Part shown: positions 6,379-7,130 of the stretch, piece by piece
Position numbering within the stretch: the first letter of the stretch is position 1
Layout: each line of letters starts with the position of its first letter
DNA from: an uncultured Rikenellaceae bacterium
GTDB lineage: Bacteria > Bacteroidota > Bacteroidia > Bacteroidales > Rikenellaceae
DNA length: 7,130 nucleotides
Reading direction: 5' to 3'
Assembly (NCBI GenBank): GCA_947074135.1
Contig: CAMTOL010000114.1
Span: forward strand, 1 to 7,130
Translations under genes and position numbers: made by a program
The notes under the pieces: generated by a model
What the model was told of the DNA's origin: nothing
What the model saw: only the letters and a program-made list of their open reading frames with translations
The model's database searches: none

Positions 6379-7130
6379 ATCTTTATTAGGATTGAAATCT
6401 AAGGCTTGTTTTAAAGATTTATTGAATGTTGATGGCTTGTTAATTTCTATATCATTATTGTCTTTTACGATAGTATCGTATTTGTCTTTTTTCGTCTCGT
6501 CATATATGTCATCAAAATATATTTTAAGCTGCTGATGTTGTTTTGGGAATGCAATATCAACCATATCCATAAATCTATCCCAATTGTAATTAGATGCTCT
6601 ACTTAATGCTTCTAAAGAAGCTATGTGATTTAATAATTTAGGGATACCTATTTCTTCTGTAAGAAATTGATGATGTTTATGTTTTCTATGACCTGTATCT
6701 GTAATTGGATTTTTTTTTCTTAATTCAGACAAGACAACAGGAGCAATACGTTCATAAACTAAATCATTTATCCATTTACCAACTACACTCGGATGTTTAT
6801 GTGTGTAATTCCAAGTCCAACCTCTCATTGTATATATAGATTCGAAAAAAGTATCTTCAAATCGCTTTACAAGTGAGGCTGCATCCTCTCTCATAAATTG
6901 TTGAAGAAACTTCTGTAATTCATTCTTGGCTCTATTTTTATCGTTTACAAACCCTGTTGCTTCATCAATTACAGCAATAACTCCTGTTTTTGCAAAGCAG
7001 ATACTATTACTAATGATTGAGTTGCAAGGTGTTTTTGACTTGCTAATAATTTTCCATCATTCTGAGCATTAATATACATAATACATATATCTATTTAATC
7101 TTTTTCTTCAAACACTTGTTCAGTTTGATT
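6370..7130 (-). pseudogene. P63C-domain protein gene, disrupted and cut by the right edge
   Basis: The longest intact piece starts at an internal ATG (6894) and has 174 residues, but homology clearly continues upstream of it. Family hallmarks in reading order are AKTGVIAVIDEATG (about 6952-6993), MRGWTWNY, VVGKWINDLVYERIAP, and GHRKHKHHQFLTEEIG around 6650-6693, followed by a lysine- and asparagine-rich tail. These match the P63C domain, found in many bacterial and phage or mobile-element proteins; its biochemical role is not established. The downstream frame stays open only to the TGA at 7057-7059. Further upstream the conserved residues continue in the other frame, INAQNDGKLLASQKHLATQS, and switch frames near 6994-6998, as if one T were missing from the coding-strand run (GCTTTGC for GCTTTTGC). 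That frame then meets TAA at 7095-7097, just before IDIC, where I would expect a leucine. The rest of the 5' part is outside the window. A sequencing error could explain the frameshift, but two separate lesions favour a decayed gene. Confidence 0.82.

Noticed and set aside
6980..7000. Programmed -1 ribosomal frameshifting in the P63C gene, using the coding-strand CAAAAAC next to the frame switch.
   Set aside because: The zero-frame codons do not form a canonical X-XXY-YYZ site, no stimulatory hairpin is evident, and a second lesion (TAA at 7095-7097) remains unexplained.

Overview
The window looks like a piece of a Bacteroidales-type (phylum Bacteroidota) chromosome. Three things point there: a one-piece hybrid two-component regulator (HTCS) ending in an AraC-type DNA-binding domain, -7 promoter elements of the form TAnnTTTG, and a lipoprotein whose first residues after the lipidated cysteine fit the Bacteroidota surface-export signal. 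I cannot name genus or species.

Layout, left to right. Positions 1-3882 (+) hold almost all of an HTCS sensor-regulator, cut by the left edge before its signal peptide. Convergent to it, 24 bases away, is an AspT/YidE/YbjL-type transporter (minus strand, 3907 to about 5496). Positions 5497-5750 hold the divergent promoter region. Positions about 5750-5901 (+) contain no protein gene but fold into one long interrupted hairpin with an asymmetric central bubble. This structure is preceded by a good Bacteroidota -7 element and followed by an intrinsic terminator, so it is very probably a small structured RNA, with 6S RNA-like architecture. A small lipoprotein gene follows at 5936-6331 (+), closed by a strong hairpin terminator. 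Its convergent neighbour from 6370 to the right edge (minus) is a P63C-domain gene that is broken: one clear frameshift near 6994-6998 and an in-frame stop at 7095-7097.

The HTCS and transporter have moderate GC (roughly 40-50% in lines I sampled). The lipoprotein and P63C remnant are clearly AT-richer (about 28-33%), so the right third may be accessory or acquired DNA next to a core segment. The HTCS probably controls genes left of the window; nothing here shows that it controls the transporter. The most interesting object is the structured RNA between transporter and lipoprotein. It is either a free-standing regulatory RNA or, because the lipoprotein start codon is only 34 bases past its terminator and has no recognisable promoter of its own, a leader/attenuator of that gene.
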